A stretch of 64,000 nt of DNA from Lachnospiraceae bacterium (GCA_017434885.1 JAFSGE010000056.1:235004-299003), one strand, 5' to 3'; positions 1 to 7,702 are shown, counted from the stretch's first letter. The notes: generated by a model not told the origin, from the sequence alone. Program-made: numbers and translations.

Positions 1-779
1 GCTGCCTGTACCAAAATAGTTCCCACTGCCGTAATGGAAAATTGCAAAGCCATAGGAACTCCTACGCCAAGCTGATTAGAGACACAATGGTGGTCTAATA
101 CAAAATGTTCCCTGCCAACATGCATAATAGGCACTTTTTTTATCATGTATACAAGACAAATCACTCCGCCTACGCCCTGCGCAATCACGGTAGCAATTGC
201 AACTCCCGCAACACCCATGGGAATCACCACTACAAACAATAAATCCAGTACGATATTCACAACAGCTGAAACCACCAGACTGTACAGCGGCACCTTGCTG
301 TTACCCACTGCGCGAAGGAAACTGGATGTCAGGTTATACAGAATATTCAGTGCCATTCCTTTACAGATAATCACAATATATTCTTTTGCCATATCATAAA
401 TATCTGCCGGCGTATTCATCACCGTCAAAAGAAAATCCATCCCCAAAACACTGACAAATGTCATAATCACAGTAATAATGGCAGACAACACCCACGCATT
501 TCCCACACTTGTTTTCAATCCGTTTACATCACCGGCACCGAATCTCTGCGCTGTAAGCACCGTAAATCCTGTGGTAATGCCCTGCATAAATCCGATAATC
601 AAAAACATAATTGTTCCGGTGGCTCCTACTGCTGCAAGCGCCTCTACACCTACAAAACGTCCCACTATAATGGTATCCACCATGTTGTATAACTGTTGAA
701 AAATATTTCCGATAATCAGGGGAATCATAAATTTCAGCAAAAGCCCCAAGGGGTTCCCCTTCGTCATATCAAGTTCCAT
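1..779 (-). CDS. MATE family efflux transporter, N-terminal part (runs off window)
   Basis: Translation from an ATG at 779 stays open to base 1, giving about 259 residues of the N-terminal half; the rest lies outside the window. The start MELDMTKGNP, then FMIPLIIGNIFQQLYNMVD and GRFVGVEALAAVG, is typical of MATE multidrug/Na+ antiporters, followed by repeated hydrophobic helices. A TAGGAG ribosome site lies seven bases before the ATG. Family knowledge says these proteins export cationic drugs or metabolites using Na+ or H+ gradients. The substrate cannot be read from sequence. I see no convincing promoter in the 88 bases upstream, which also hold the terminator of the preceding gene. Confidence 0.9.
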   Translation of the reverse strand, partial: MELDMTKGNPLGLLLKFMIPLIIGNIFQQLYNMVDTIIVGRFVGVEALAAVGATGTIMFLIIGFMQGITTGFTVLTAQRFGAGDVNGLKTSVGNAWVLSAIITVIMTFVSVLGMDFLLTVMNTPADIYDMAKEYIVIICKGMALNILYNLTSSFLRAVGNSKVPLYSLVVSAVVNIVLDLLFVVVIPMGVAGVAIATVIAQGVGGVICLVYMIKKVPIMHVGREHFVLDHHCVSNQLGVGVPMALQFSITAVGTILVQA

Positions 780-829
780 AACACTACTCCTATAGCTATC
801 TGTTTAAAGTTTTCCAAAACGTCTGAAAA

Positions 830-851
830 GCGGTATGATGCTTCATACCGC
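830..851 (-). terminator. Terminator of the PH-domain gene
   Basis: A perfect 9-bp stem (830-838 with 843-851) with a four-base loop lies just downstream of the PH-domain gene on the minus strand and is followed there by a short T-rich run. Confidence 0.6.
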
Positions 852-867
852 CTTTAATCTGTTTCTG

Positions 868-1254
868 TTATATATCCAAACCGCCGTCCATATCATCAAT
901 TCCGTCAGCACCGATATTTAAGGTACTGATAGTTCTTCTCTTCAATCTGGCTTCTTCCGAAGTCTGCAGAATAAAATCCTTAATTGCTCTGGCATTTTTG
1001 ATATGCTCAAGCATCAGCTTGGGATGAGTGGTATCACCGGTATAACATACTACCGTACCAAGTCCGAAAATCCGCTCCATAAGAGATGTCACAAGCTCTA
1101 CATCCTGGATTTTGTACATGTAACAATCATTTTCAATTTTTTTCAAAATACCGCTGTCTATGGTAATTGTATTTTCCTTAATGGTATATTTGGTAAAGGT
1201 AAAAGGAAGACCTAAAAATAACCATCTTTTTCTTTCCACAAATTCTGTTGCCAT
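868..1254 (-). CDS. PH-domain-like small protein
   Basis: A 128-residue protein. The start at 1254 is chosen because a GGAGG site stands six bases upstream; an ATG five codons earlier lies ahead of that site and lacks its own. The N-terminal half has the strand-rich pattern of bacterial PH (YdbS/DUF304-like) domains ([36 protein letters not shown]), with a charged C-terminal tail ending in Gly/Asp residues. There is no membrane helix. Function is unknown; members are thought to bind lipid or protein surfaces. It has its own promoter, back to back with that of the nitroreductase. Confidence 0.7.
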   Translation of the reverse strand: MATEFVERKRWLFLGLPFTFTKYTIKENTITIDSGILKKIENDCYMYKIQDVELVTSLMERIFGLGTVVCYTGDTTHPKLMLEHIKNARAIKDFILQTSEEARLKRRTISTLNIGADGIDDMDGGLDI

Positions 1255-1299
1255 AAAAAACCTCCACATGTAATTCTTCTGTGTTTTCCCTACTTTCGT

Positions 1300-1328
1300 A
1301 GTATACTAAATTCCTACACATAATGCAA
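1300..1328 (-). promoter_or_regulatory. Promoter of the PH-domain gene
   Basis: On the minus strand, -35 TTGCAT (1328-1323), a 17-base spacer and -10 TATACT (1305-1300). It is divergent from the nitroreductase promoter 55 bases away. Confidence 0.6.
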
Positions 1329-1382
1329 AGTATTCTTCTGCTTTTTTTGAAATATTTTACTTAATATTTTTAGTTTTGATAA

Positions 1383-1411
1383 TTGAAAGAACAGCCTGTC
1401 TGTGCTATGAT
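1383..1411 (+). promoter_or_regulatory. Promoter of the nitroreductase gene
   Basis: -35 TTGAAA (1383-1388), a 17-base spacer and -10 TATGAT (1406-1411). The roughly 45-base leader holds a small GCCTG/CAGGC hairpin directly ahead of the ribosome site. Confidence 0.6.
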
Positions 1412-1461
1412 AGTAAAAATACATTTCGCCTGTTTCTTTTCAGGCAGATAGGAGTGAGTAA

Positions 1462-2001
1462 ATGACAGCAAACGAATGTATCAAAGGTCGCAGAAGCATC
1501 CGCAAATATAAGGACACATCTGTTGACCACACTCTTTTAAACGAAATCATTGAAACAGCCTCCTACGCTCCCAGTTGGAAGCATACACAGATTGCACGTT
1601 ATATTGCGGTAGAAGGCGAATTAAAAGACCGCATTGCCAGGGAATGTACAGAAATGTTCCCCGGAAACGGCGCTATCATCGAACAGGCCCCCATGCTGAT
1701 TGCCCTTACCTATATTAAAGGACGCAGCGGTTATGAACGTGACGGTTCCTTTACCACTCCCAAGGGTGACTCCTGGCAGATGTTTGATGCCGGTATTGCT
1801 GCACAAAGCTTTTGCCTTGCAGCTTATGAAAAGGGACTCGGTACCGTTATCATGGGAATTTTTGATGAAGCAAAAGTTGCTTCTCTTTTGGAGATTCCTG
1901 AAAATCAGGAAATCACAGCTCTGATTCCTATCGGTTATCCCGATGAAGAGCCTGTTGCTCCCAGACGTAAACCTGTGGAAGATTTGTTAACGTACAAATA
2001 A
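1462..2001 (+). CDS. Nitroreductase family oxidoreductase
   Basis: A 179-residue protein of the FMN-dependent nitroreductase fold. The N-terminal motif RRSIRKYKD binds the FMN phosphate; TASYAPSWKHTQ and the central FDAGIAAQSFCLAAYEKGLGT segment are family hallmarks, and the C-terminus (PIGYPDEEPVAPRRKPVEDL) is the usual arginine-rich tail. These homodimeric cytosolic enzymes use NAD(P)H to reduce quinones, flavins or nitro-compounds; the natural substrate is unknown. It has its own promoter, and a hairpin with a T-run separates it from pyrB downstream. Confidence 0.88.
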   Translation: MTANECIKGRRSIRKYKDTSVDHTLLNEIIETASYAPSWKHTQIARYIAVEGELKDRIARECTEMFPGNGAIIEQAPMLIALTYIKGRSGYERDGSFTTPKGDSWQMFDAGIAAQSFCLAAYEKGLGTVIMGIFDEAKVASLLEIPENQEITALIPIGYPDEEPVAPRRKPVEDLLTYK

Positions 2002-2010
2002 AATACATAC

Positions 2011-2080
2011 GAAACGGCAATGCACTCTGCAAACTGCCGTTTCGCAGAAATCGAAGAGGTTTGAGTCTCTTCGATTTTTT
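2011..2080 (+). terminator. Terminator or attenuator ahead of pyrB
   Basis: Two successive hairpins: a 9-bp stem (2011-2019 with 2035-2043), then a perfect 11-bp stem (2048-2058 with 2067-2077) followed by a T-run. The T-run ends 30 bases before the pyrB ATG, so it either terminates the nitroreductase transcript or acts as an attenuator for pyrBI. I see no recognisable PyrR-binding sequence. Confidence 0.65.
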
Positions 2081-2109
2081 TGGAAATCAAACGAAAAGGA
2101 GAACACACT

Positions 2110-3027
2110 ATGAGACATTTAATGAGTCCTCTGGATTTTAGCACCGAGGAATTAGACCGCTTGTTTGACCTTGCCGGTGACATTGAAAGAAATATGAGCA
2201 AGTATGCGCATGCCTGTGACGGCAAAATACTTGCAACCTGTTTTTATGAACCCAGTACCCGTACCAGACTCAGTTTTGAATCTGCAATGCTTAGCCTCGG
2301 CGGAAACGTTCTGGGTTTTTCCGATGCCGGTTCTTCATCCGCAGCCAAAGGGGAAAGCGTGTCCGACACTATCCGCACTATCTCCTGCTTTGCTGATATC
2401 TGCGCTATGCGCCATCCCAAGGAAGGTGCACCCATGGTAGCTGCAAGCCGCTCCGGCGTTCCTGTTATTAACGCCGGTGACGGCGGTCATCAGCATCCTA
2501 CGCAAACATTGACAGACCTTTTAACCATCCGCTCCTTAAAAGGAAGTCTTTCTAACTTTACTATCGGTCTTTGCGGCGATTTAAAATTTGGCCGTACCGT
2601 GCACTCCCTGATTAATGCATTGGTCCGCTATGAAGGAATCAAATTCATCTTTATCTCTCCCGAAGAACTAAAGGTGCCTGATTACATCACTGACATGTTA
2701 AAAGAAAAAAATATTCCCTATGAAGAAGTAATTCGTCTGGAGAATGTAATGCCGCAGCTTGATTTCCTCTACATGACCAGAGTACAGAGAGAACGTTTCT
2801 TCAACGAAGAAGATTATGTCCGCCTGAAAGACTTCTACATTTTGGACAAAGCAAAAATGGAACTGGCCAAAGAGGACATGCTGGTACTCCATCCCCTTCC
2901 CCGTGTAAACGAAATTTCCGTGGAAGTAGATGATGACCCCAGAGCTGCTTATTTCAGACAGGTACAATACGGTGTTTACGTCAGAATGGCTCTGATTCTG
3001 ACACTGCTTGACATTCATGTAGATTAG
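2110..3027 (+). CDS. pyrB: Aspartate carbamoyltransferase catalytic chain
   Basis: A 305-residue enzyme that joins carbamoyl phosphate to L-aspartate, the first committed step of pyrimidine synthesis. The start at 2110 is chosen because AAAGGAG stands just upstream; an in-frame ATG ten codons earlier lies inside the terminator. STRTR at residues 49-53 is the carbamoyl-phosphate-binding motif, with HPTQT in the middle and HPLPRVNEI near the C-terminus, which help bind substrates. Length matches the family. pyrI follows 11 bases later, so this makes the allosteric c6r6-type holoenzyme. pyrE lies 60 kb away at the other end of the window. Confidence 0.97.
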   Translation: MRHLMSPLDFSTEELDRLFDLAGDIERNMSKYAHACDGKILATCFYEPSTRTRLSFESAMLSLGGNVLGFSDAGSSSAAKGESVSDTIRTISCFADICAMRHPKEGAPMVAASRSGVPVINAGDGGHQHPTQTLTDLLTIRSLKGSLSNFTIGLCGDLKFGRTVHSLINALVRYEGIKFIFISPEELKVPDYITDMLKEKNIPYEEVIRLENVMPQLDFLYMTRVQRERFFNEEDYVRLKDFYILDKAKMELAKEDMLVLHPLPRVNEISVEVDDDPRAAYFRQVQYGVYVRMALILTLLDIHVD

Positions 3028-3038
3028 GAGGTAACCCC

Positions 3039-3470
3039 ATGTTAAATGTAGGAAAAATCGAAGAAGGATTCGTTCTTGACCATATCAAAGCCGGCAAAAG
3101 CTTATCTGTTTATCATCATTTGCAGCTTGACAAACTGGACTGTACCGTTGCCATTATCAAAAATGCAAAGAGTAATAAAATGGGTAAGAAAGATATTTTA
3201 AAGGTAGAATGTGATATTGATATGCTGGATTTAGATGTTTTGGCAGTGATTGACCATAGCATCACGGTTAATGTCATTAAAGACGGAGAAATTGTTTCCA
3301 AAAAGGAACTGATTCTTCCCAAAGAAATCAAAAATGTAATTAAATGTCACAATCCCAGATGTATTACTTCTATTGAGCAGGAACTTCCACACATCTTTGT
3401 TCTTACCGATGAAGAAAAAGAAATTTACCGTTGCAAGTACTGCGAAGAGAAATTCCAGGAAAGATTCTAA
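3039..3470 (+). CDS. pyrI: Aspartate carbamoyltransferase regulatory chain
   Basis: A 143-residue regulatory subunit. The N-terminal part is the nucleotide-binding domain and the C-terminal part is the zinc domain that contacts PyrB: Cys103, Cys108, Cys132 and Cys135 (CHNPRC and CKYC) match the four zinc ligands of the family. An AGGAGG site precedes the ATG, and the 11-base gap from pyrB indicates co-translation. Presence of PyrI implies feedback control by nucleotides (CTP inhibition, ATP activation in characterised enzymes). A strong terminator follows. Confidence 0.96.
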   Translation: MLNVGKIEEGFVLDHIKAGKSLSVYHHLQLDKLDCTVAIIKNAKSNKMGKKDILKVECDIDMLDLDVLAVIDHSITVNVIKDGEIVSKKELILPKEIKNVIKCHNPRCITSIEQELPHIFVLTDEEKEIYRCKYCEEKFQERF

Positions 3471-3480
3471 AACAAATAAA

Positions 3481-3522
3481 AAAGTCTGTTGCTTCGAGAA
3501 TACCTCTGCAACAGACTTTCTT
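3481..3522. terminator. Bidirectional terminator between pyrI and the HD-GYP gene
   Basis: A perfect 12-bp stem (3481-3492 with 3508-3519) has A-runs on its left and T-rich sequence on its right. It can end both the pyrBI transcript and the convergent HD-GYP transcript, whose stop codon begins at 3525. Confidence 0.85.
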
Positions 3523-4725
3523 TTATTCAACCGCTATATTCTTCTCACAAATGCCTTCTTCCACCATGGCTATCATATGTTTTACAATCTCCGGGTCAAA
3601 CTGTGTTCCGGCATGGTCATGAAGTTCTGTCAAAATCACTTCCTTAGGTAAATGCTTTCTGTAACACCTGTCGGAATTCATGGCATCAAACGCATCTGCA
3701 ATTCCAATAATTCTGGCATATAAAGGAATCTCTTTTCCTGCAATCCCTTTCGGATATCCCTTACCGTCATACCTTTCATGATGATATAACGCTCCGTCCT
3801 TGATTCCGTCAATTGACGTATAATTTTCAAGCACCTTGCCTCCGATAATGGTATGGGTTTCTATCAGTTTGCGTTCCTCTGCGTCAAGTCTGCCCGGTTT
3901 GGTAAGTACATAATCCGGCACTCCCAACTTTCCGCAATCGTGCATCAATGCAATATATCCTAATTTCGTACATTCCTCGTCATCCATGTGAAGCCGTTTT
4001 CCGATTTCCTGCGAATAATATGCCACTCTGACAGAATGTCCTTTGGTATAAGGGTCTTTTGCATCTATCATCTGTGCAAAGGTCTTCATGGTTTGGGAAA
4101 TAATCTTTGCATCGTTTTCTCTCTGCTCCTTAAAGTGTTTTACTCTTGCTTCCACAATAATCAAAGAAAATGCCATGGCAAGCCATACAATCAGCATGAT
4201 TATCAGCGCCCAGAACAAAGGATACTCTGTGTATGTAGTCTGACGATACCCGGTAAATTCATATTCTTCAAACTCAAGCACCAGCTTTGAAATCATAATG
4301 AATCCGAAGGTCTTATTCTGTCCTGCCGGAATCACATTCGTATTTTTGTCCGGAATAATGGTCAGTTTATTGCCGTCCATTTCATAGGTACCGTTCCATG
4401 AGCTGTCAAGTGTTCCTTCATCCGGCAATGTCACCACCAGTTTCCAGTCTCTGATATCACTGGTGTAAATATTCTCAACCACACCGTCATACTGCGCTCC
4501 AACGGTCTGTGTAAGCTGTCCTTTATCATTCACCCAGAACTTTACATCATCAGTCTCTACGGTAACATATTGGGATTCTCCCTCTCTACTGATATTCTCC
4601 GTAAACGGTGTATTGGAATCCTTCTCCACCCTGTAATTTAAGTAAGAAGCCAAAGTACTCCAAACAAGAAATAATGCAATCAAAAAAGCAACACTCCGCC
4701 ACGTAGCCCTCTTATGTTTATCCAC
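3523..4725 (-). CDS. Membrane HD-GYP phosphodiesterase with CBM2-like extracellular domain
   Basis: About 400 residues from a GTG at 4725, which has GGAG six bases upstream; an ATG at 4758 (411 residues) has no ribosome site. Order: a membrane helix near residues 10-30, an outside domain of about 130 residues, a second helix near 172-195, then a cytosolic HD-GYP domain. HDCGK and HHERYDGKGYP are the metal-binding HD and the GYP signatures of cyclic-di-GMP phosphodiesterases. The outer domain (DWKLVVTLPDEGT, SSWNGTYEMDGNKLTI, IPAGQNKTFGFI) resembles family-2 carbohydrate-binding modules. I infer a glycan-sensing c-di-GMP hydrolase; ligand and activity are untested. Confidence 0.82.
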   Translation of the reverse strand: MDKHKRATWRSVAFLIALFLVWSTLASYLNYRVEKDSNTPFTENISREGESQYVTVETDDVKFWVNDKGQLTQTVGAQYDGVVENIYTSDIRDWKLVVTLPDEGTLDSSWNGTYEMDGNKLTIIPDKNTNVIPAGQNKTFGFIMISKLVLEFEEYEFTGYRQTTYTEYPLFWALIIMLIVWLAMAFSLIIVEARVKHFKEQRENDAKIISQTMKTFAQMIDAKDPYTKGHSVRVAYYSQEIGKRLHMDDEECTKLGYIALMHDCGKLGVPDYVLTKPGRLDAEERKLIETHTIIGGKVLENYTSIDGIKDGALYHHERYDGKGYPKGIAGKEIPLYARIIGIADAFDAMNSDRCYRKHLPKEVILTELHDHAGTQFDPEIVKHMIAMVEEGICEKNIAVE

Positions 4726-4782
4726 TGTAATCTCCAAACCCCTTCCGCGCTTACCCATTTATCTGATAAGTGTAATAAATCT

Positions 4783-4811
4783 ATTATATACTACTTTCCA
4801 AAAAATGTCTA
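4783..4811 (-). promoter_or_regulatory. Promoter of the CBM2/HD-GYP gene
   Basis: On the minus strand, -35 TAGACA (4811-4806), a 17-base spacer and -10 TATAAT (4788-4783). Expected transcript start is near 4776, leaving a leader of about 50 bases to the GTG at 4725. Confidence 0.65.
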
Positions 4812-4828
4812 TTTTCCATCATTTTCTA

Positions 4829-4865
4829 TTTACAAACATATGTTCGACGTTTTATAATATGAGTA
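4829..4865 (+). promoter_or_regulatory. SOS promoter with LexA box, leaderless start
   Basis: -35 TTTACA (4829-4834), an 18-base spacer and -10 TATAAT (4853-4858). The spacer contains CAAACATATGTTCG (4833-4846), one base off the Gram-positive LexA/DinR box CGAACATATGTTCG, so a repressor here would block the promoter. The predicted transcript start (about 4865) coincides with the ATG of the polymerase gene, and there is no Shine-Dalgarno sequence. Confidence 0.75.
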
Positions 4866-6130
4866 TGAATAAGCGAGTTTATCTTTGTATTGATTTAAAA
4901 TCTTTTTATGCATCCGTGGAATGTGCCGAGCGGGGACTTGACCCGATGACCACTAATCTTGTAGTTGCGGACCTTGAACGCTCCGAAAAAACCATCTGCC
5001 TTGCCATAACTCCCGCTATGAAGGCTCTCGGTATCAAAAACAGATGCCGTATTTTTGAAATTCCCAAAGGAGTGCAGTACATTGCTGCCACGCCCCGGAT
5101 GCAACTTTATATTGACTATGCTGCAGAAATATACAGCATTTATCTTAAGTATATTTCCAAAGATGACATCCATGTATATTCCATTGATGAGGTTTTTATG
5201 GATGTCACGGATTATCTGACACTGTATCAGATGTCCGCCAGGGAACTGGGGCAAATGATTACGGAAGATATCTATAAGCAGCTTTCTATTCGTGCCACCT
5301 GTGGTATTGGCACCAATTTGTACCTTGCCAAAGTTGCTCTTGATATTACTGCCAAGCACTCTCCCGACTTTATCGGCGAATTAACAGAAGAAACCTACTG
5401 TTCCACCTTATGGAACCACAAATCTCTTACTGATTTTTGGCGGGTAGGAGCCGGTACTGCAAAGCGTCTTGCTTCGGTAGGTATTTTTACCATGGGTGAT
5501 ATTGCCCATGCCAATGAAGATTTGCTTTATCATCTGTTCGGCATTGATGCAGAGCTTTTAATTGACCATGCATGGGGCAGAGAGCCTGTTACACTTCCCG
5601 ACATTAAAGCTTACAAGTCACAATCAAACTGTCTTTCCAGCGGACAGGTCCTTGGCTGTTCCTACAACTTTGCAGACGGGAAACTGGTAGTGAAGGAAAT
5701 GACGGACCTACTGTGCCTTGATATGGTTGATAAAAATCTGGTAACCAAATCCATCACATTGCATGTAGGATATGACAACAGACTAAATGTACCTTCCGCC
5801 CATGGTTCTACCACCCTTTCCGAAGAGACCAATGCAGACATTTTGATTATACCTGCCGTTACTGCTCTATACGAGCGTATTGTCAATCCCTCATATACCA
5901 TTAAACGAATCAATGTTTCCTGCAATAATGTGGTTCCCGAAGAATATCACCAATACAGTCTTCTGGTCGATGCAGAAGAATTGGAACGAAACCGCAAAGT
6001 ACAGAAAGCCGTTATCAGTATCAAGAACAAATATGGCAAAAACGCTATATTAAAAGGCATGAATTTAGAAGAACATGCCACCACCAGAGAGCGGAACCAT
6101 CAAATAGGAGGACACAAAAGTGGCATCTAA
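4865..6130 (+). CDS. Y-family translesion DNA polymerase (UvrX/UmuC-like)
   Basis: A 421-residue lesion-bypass polymerase. IDLKSFYASVE near the N-terminus and YSIDEVFMDV around residue 100 carry the acidic metal ligands of the palm; a helix-hairpin-helix region (WRVGAGTAKRLASVGIFTMGDIA) and a little-finger domain follow. It resembles Gram-positive UvrX/YqjW polymerases. ATGs at 4859 and 4865 are both in frame; I choose 4865 because the promoter predicts transcription to start there. The downstream YolD gene overlaps its end by 11 bases, a pairing known from Bacillus prophages and SOS operons. The LexA-like box implies DNA-damage induction. Confidence 0.9.
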   Translation: MNKRVYLCIDLKSFYASVECAERGLDPMTTNLVVADLERSEKTICLAITPAMKALGIKNRCRIFEIPKGVQYIAATPRMQLYIDYAAEIYSIYLKYISKDDIHVYSIDEVFMDVTDYLTLYQMSARELGQMITEDIYKQLSIRATCGIGTNLYLAKVALDITAKHSPDFIGELTEETYCSTLWNHKSLTDFWRVGAGTAKRLASVGIFTMGDIAHANEDLLYHLFGIDAELLIDHAWGREPVTLPDIKAYKSQSNCLSSGQVLGCSYNFADGKLVVKEMTDLLCLDMVDKNLVTKSITLHVGYDNRLNVPSAHGSTTLSEETNADILIIPAVTALYERIVNPSYTIKRINVSCNNVVPEEYHQYSLLVDAEELERNRKVQKAVISIKNKYGKNAILKGMNLEEHATTRERNHQIGGHKSGI

Positions 6131-6449
6131 ACCGAAATACAAAATGCCCATAGCAGACAGAGCCAAACAGTTTGTCCCTTTTGCAGCATTAAAAGGCCTT
6201 CCCGAAGCTTTGTCTGCCAAGGAACGCATCACCGTAGATAAAATAGAGCTTTCTCCCGAAATGGCAGAAGAACTGGACCGCAGGATGCATCTTTTACAAA
6301 AGGGAAATATTGCCACCGTGGTATACTTTCATAAGGATGAATACATTAAAATAACCGGCATGGTGGCCAGAATTGACACCACCTGCCGGCTTCTGCAGAT
6401 TGTAAATACCAAAATTCATTTTGATGATATTTATGAGGTTACTGTTTGA
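6120..6449 (+). CDS. YolD-like protein
   Basis: A 109-residue YolD-family protein (RAKQFVPFAALKGLPEAL is the family's N-terminal signature). It starts with GTG at 6120, nine bases after an AGGAGG site that lies inside the polymerase gene, so the two are translationally coupled. YolD-like proteins accompany UvrX-type polymerases and are thought to work with them, perhaps as a UmuD-like partner; the biochemical role is not settled. The remainder is predicted to be mixed alpha/beta (ATVVYFHKDEYIKITGMVARID). Confidence 0.88.
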   Translation: MASKPKYKMPIADRAKQFVPFAALKGLPEALSAKERITVDKIELSPEMAEELDRRMHLLQKGNIATVVYFHKDEYIKITGMVARIDTTCRLLQIVNTKIHFDDIYEVTV

Positions 6450-6576
6450 TTTCTTTTTTCCTGCATCCTTACTGGATGCACCGCAATGATATGCCTGTAC
6501 AACTGACTGCCTACCCGCTAATGAGATATTTGAATACGGGCATTATCCTTGCCTCTCTACGGACACTACAAAAAAA

Positions 6577-6594
6577 CTCCCACCGAAGTGGGAG
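6577..6594 (-). terminator. Terminator of the HTH/PemK unit
   Basis: A 7-bp GC-rich stem with a four-base loop (6577-6583 with 6588-6594), followed on the minus strand by a run of at least six T. It closes the transcript of the PemK-like gene and its hairpin tail. Confidence 0.85.
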
Positions 6595-6595
6595 C

Positions 6596-6682
6596 TACCG
6601 ATGGATCGCCAAATCCACCATAACTGAATCAATTTTACCGATCAATCGCCAAATTGACCACATCTGTAGATTAAATTCTACA
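6596..6682 (-). repeat. Two covarying 24-base hairpin repeats plus a third hairpin after the PemK-like gene
   Basis: Two 24-base units at 6596-6619 and 6636-6659 repeat with a 40-base period. They are identical at 20 positions. The four differing bases are two base pairs of a 5-bp stem (6602-6606 with 6613-6617; 6642-6646 with 6653-6657), changed from GG/CC to CA/TG so that pairing is kept around the same six-base loop. A separate hairpin lies at 6665-6682 (6-bp arms). All three sit between the PemK-like stop codon and the terminator. The units also contain a CGAT-N2-ATCG palindrome, so a DNA-binding role is possible. Function unknown. Confidence 0.75.
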
Positions 6683-6718
6683 TTACATTATATTATGTGA
6701 AAAGTCAACGAAAAATAT

Positions 6719-7252
6719 CTACTGTTTTTTCATATATTCTATTTTACCTTGCAATGACTTAATAGTGTTTTCCTTTGACTTAATTATACTAGATAAACCA
6801 AGTGCATTCAAGAGTTTTCTATCTATTTCTTGTATCTCCTGCTTAAGCATGCAAATCTTACTATTTACTATTCTTTCTTTACCTACGGTCTTTATCTGCC
6901 CTAAATCCACGCTTCCAACTAAAAATTTATTCACACCATTCTCATCTTTATACGGGTAAGTTCCAGTAATCGGAATCTGAATATCCGGAATCGTCAAAGC
7001 ACTAGATGAAATAATAGCGCATGTAAATACCGGTGACTTAAAATTATATGCATCCGATTGTAATACAACAACCGGACGAAGTTTATTTTCCTCACTACCG
7101 ACATTCTCCCCTAAATCCACAAAATAAACTTCTCCTCTCTTCACAGTCCATTTTCTCTGATACTGTTTACCTGTAGAATAATACAATTTTTGCGCATTCC
7201 ATCTACTGATACGTTGAGCCTTCGTCATTATTACTTTTTCTTCTGGTGTCAT
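6719..7252 (-). CDS. PemK/MazF-like protein, probable toxin
   Basis: A 177-residue protein. After about 36 basic residues, residues 37-135 carry the MazF/PemK ribonuclease fold: VKRGEVYFVDLGENVGSEE, NKLRPVVVLQSD and FTCAIISSS are the family's substrate-binding and catalytic segments. The N-terminal extension and the coiled-coil-like C-terminus (KSKENTIKSLQGKIEYMKKQ) make it longer than the usual 110 residues. Such proteins cleave RNA. GGAGG stands ten bases before the ATG. It follows the small HTH gene by 52 bases, so the HTH protein is the likely regulator or antitoxin, but no classical MazE gene is present. Activity and target sequence are unknown. Confidence 0.8.
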   Translation of the reverse strand: MTPEEKVIMTKAQRISRWNAQKLYYSTGKQYQRKWTVKRGEVYFVDLGENVGSEENKLRPVVVLQSDAYNFKSPVFTCAIISSSALTIPDIQIPITGTYPYKDENGVNKFLVGSVDLGQIKTVGKERIVNSKICMLKQEIQEIDRKLLNALGLSSIIKSKENTIKSLQGKIEYMKKQ

Positions 7253-7304
7253 ATTGCCAATACCTCCAATTTATGCCACAGCCTGTAGCACAATTACTAA
7301 TACA

Positions 7305-7532
7305 TTATTTGCCAGCCACGTTATCTTCCTTGTCATTTTCTCTTTTCCTATCAGCCAACTTCTCTATTTCAATCTTATATGCCATCAATCGCAAAAGATA
7401 CTGCGGAACCCTTCTGTTTCCCAATTCCCAATCTGTCTCCGTCATATATGGAATTTCAAAGTACTCACAAAACTCTTTCCGATTCATACCGGTACTTTCT
7501 CTTAATTTTCTCAATTCTTCTCTTGCTTCCAT
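7305..7532 (-). CDS. Small helix-turn-helix protein, probable antitoxin or regulator
   Basis: A 75-residue XRE-like DNA-binding protein: residues 4-50 (LRKLRESTGMNRKEFCEYFEI, then ELGNRRVPQYLLRLMAYK) form a single helix-turn-helix domain, with a short acidic and basic tail. A GGAGGG site lies five bases before the ATG. It is the first gene of the unit with the PemK-like gene, and a perfect 17-bp palindrome overlaps its transcript start, pointing to autoregulation. Whether it neutralises the PemK-like protein is inference from gene order. Confidence 0.75.
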   Translation of the reverse strand: MEAREELRKLRESTGMNRKEFCEYFEIPYMTETDWELGNRRVPQYLLRLMAYKIEIEKLADRKRENDKEDNVAGK

Positions 7533-7543
7533 AAGCCCTCCTC

Positions 7544-7592
7544 TTTATGCATTGCATAAATAAATTATATAATCCTTATTACCTACGGTCAA
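7544..7592 (-). promoter_or_regulatory. Promoter and palindromic operator of the HTH/PemK unit
   Basis: On the minus strand, -35 TTGACC (7592-7587), a 17-base spacer and -10 TATAAT (7569-7564). A perfect inverted repeat with 8-bp arms and one central base (7544-7551, 7553-7560) covers the expected transcript start near 7557. It is a likely site for the HTH protein. Confidence 0.75.
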
Positions 7593-7616
7593 TAACCTAT
7601 TTGCATAAAAACAATG

Positions 7617-7650
7617 AACCTCGGTCAAAATTGCTTTTTGAACCGAGGTT
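7617..7650 (-). terminator. Terminator of rlmD
   Basis: A 9-bp stem AACCTCGGT/ACCGAGGTT (7617-7625 with 7642-7650), extended inwards by A-T pairs, lies downstream of rlmD on the minus strand and is followed there by a short T-rich stretch. Confidence 0.7.
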
Positions 7651-7702
7651 TATTCTAATTTTATAATTATATTCAATATGCATTAATCCTTCAAAATAAC
7701 AT

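Noticed and set aside
6446-6700. An 84-codon plus-strand frame after the YolD-like gene
   Set aside because: It has no ribosome site, no family features, and runs through the hairpin repeats and terminator of the opposite strand.
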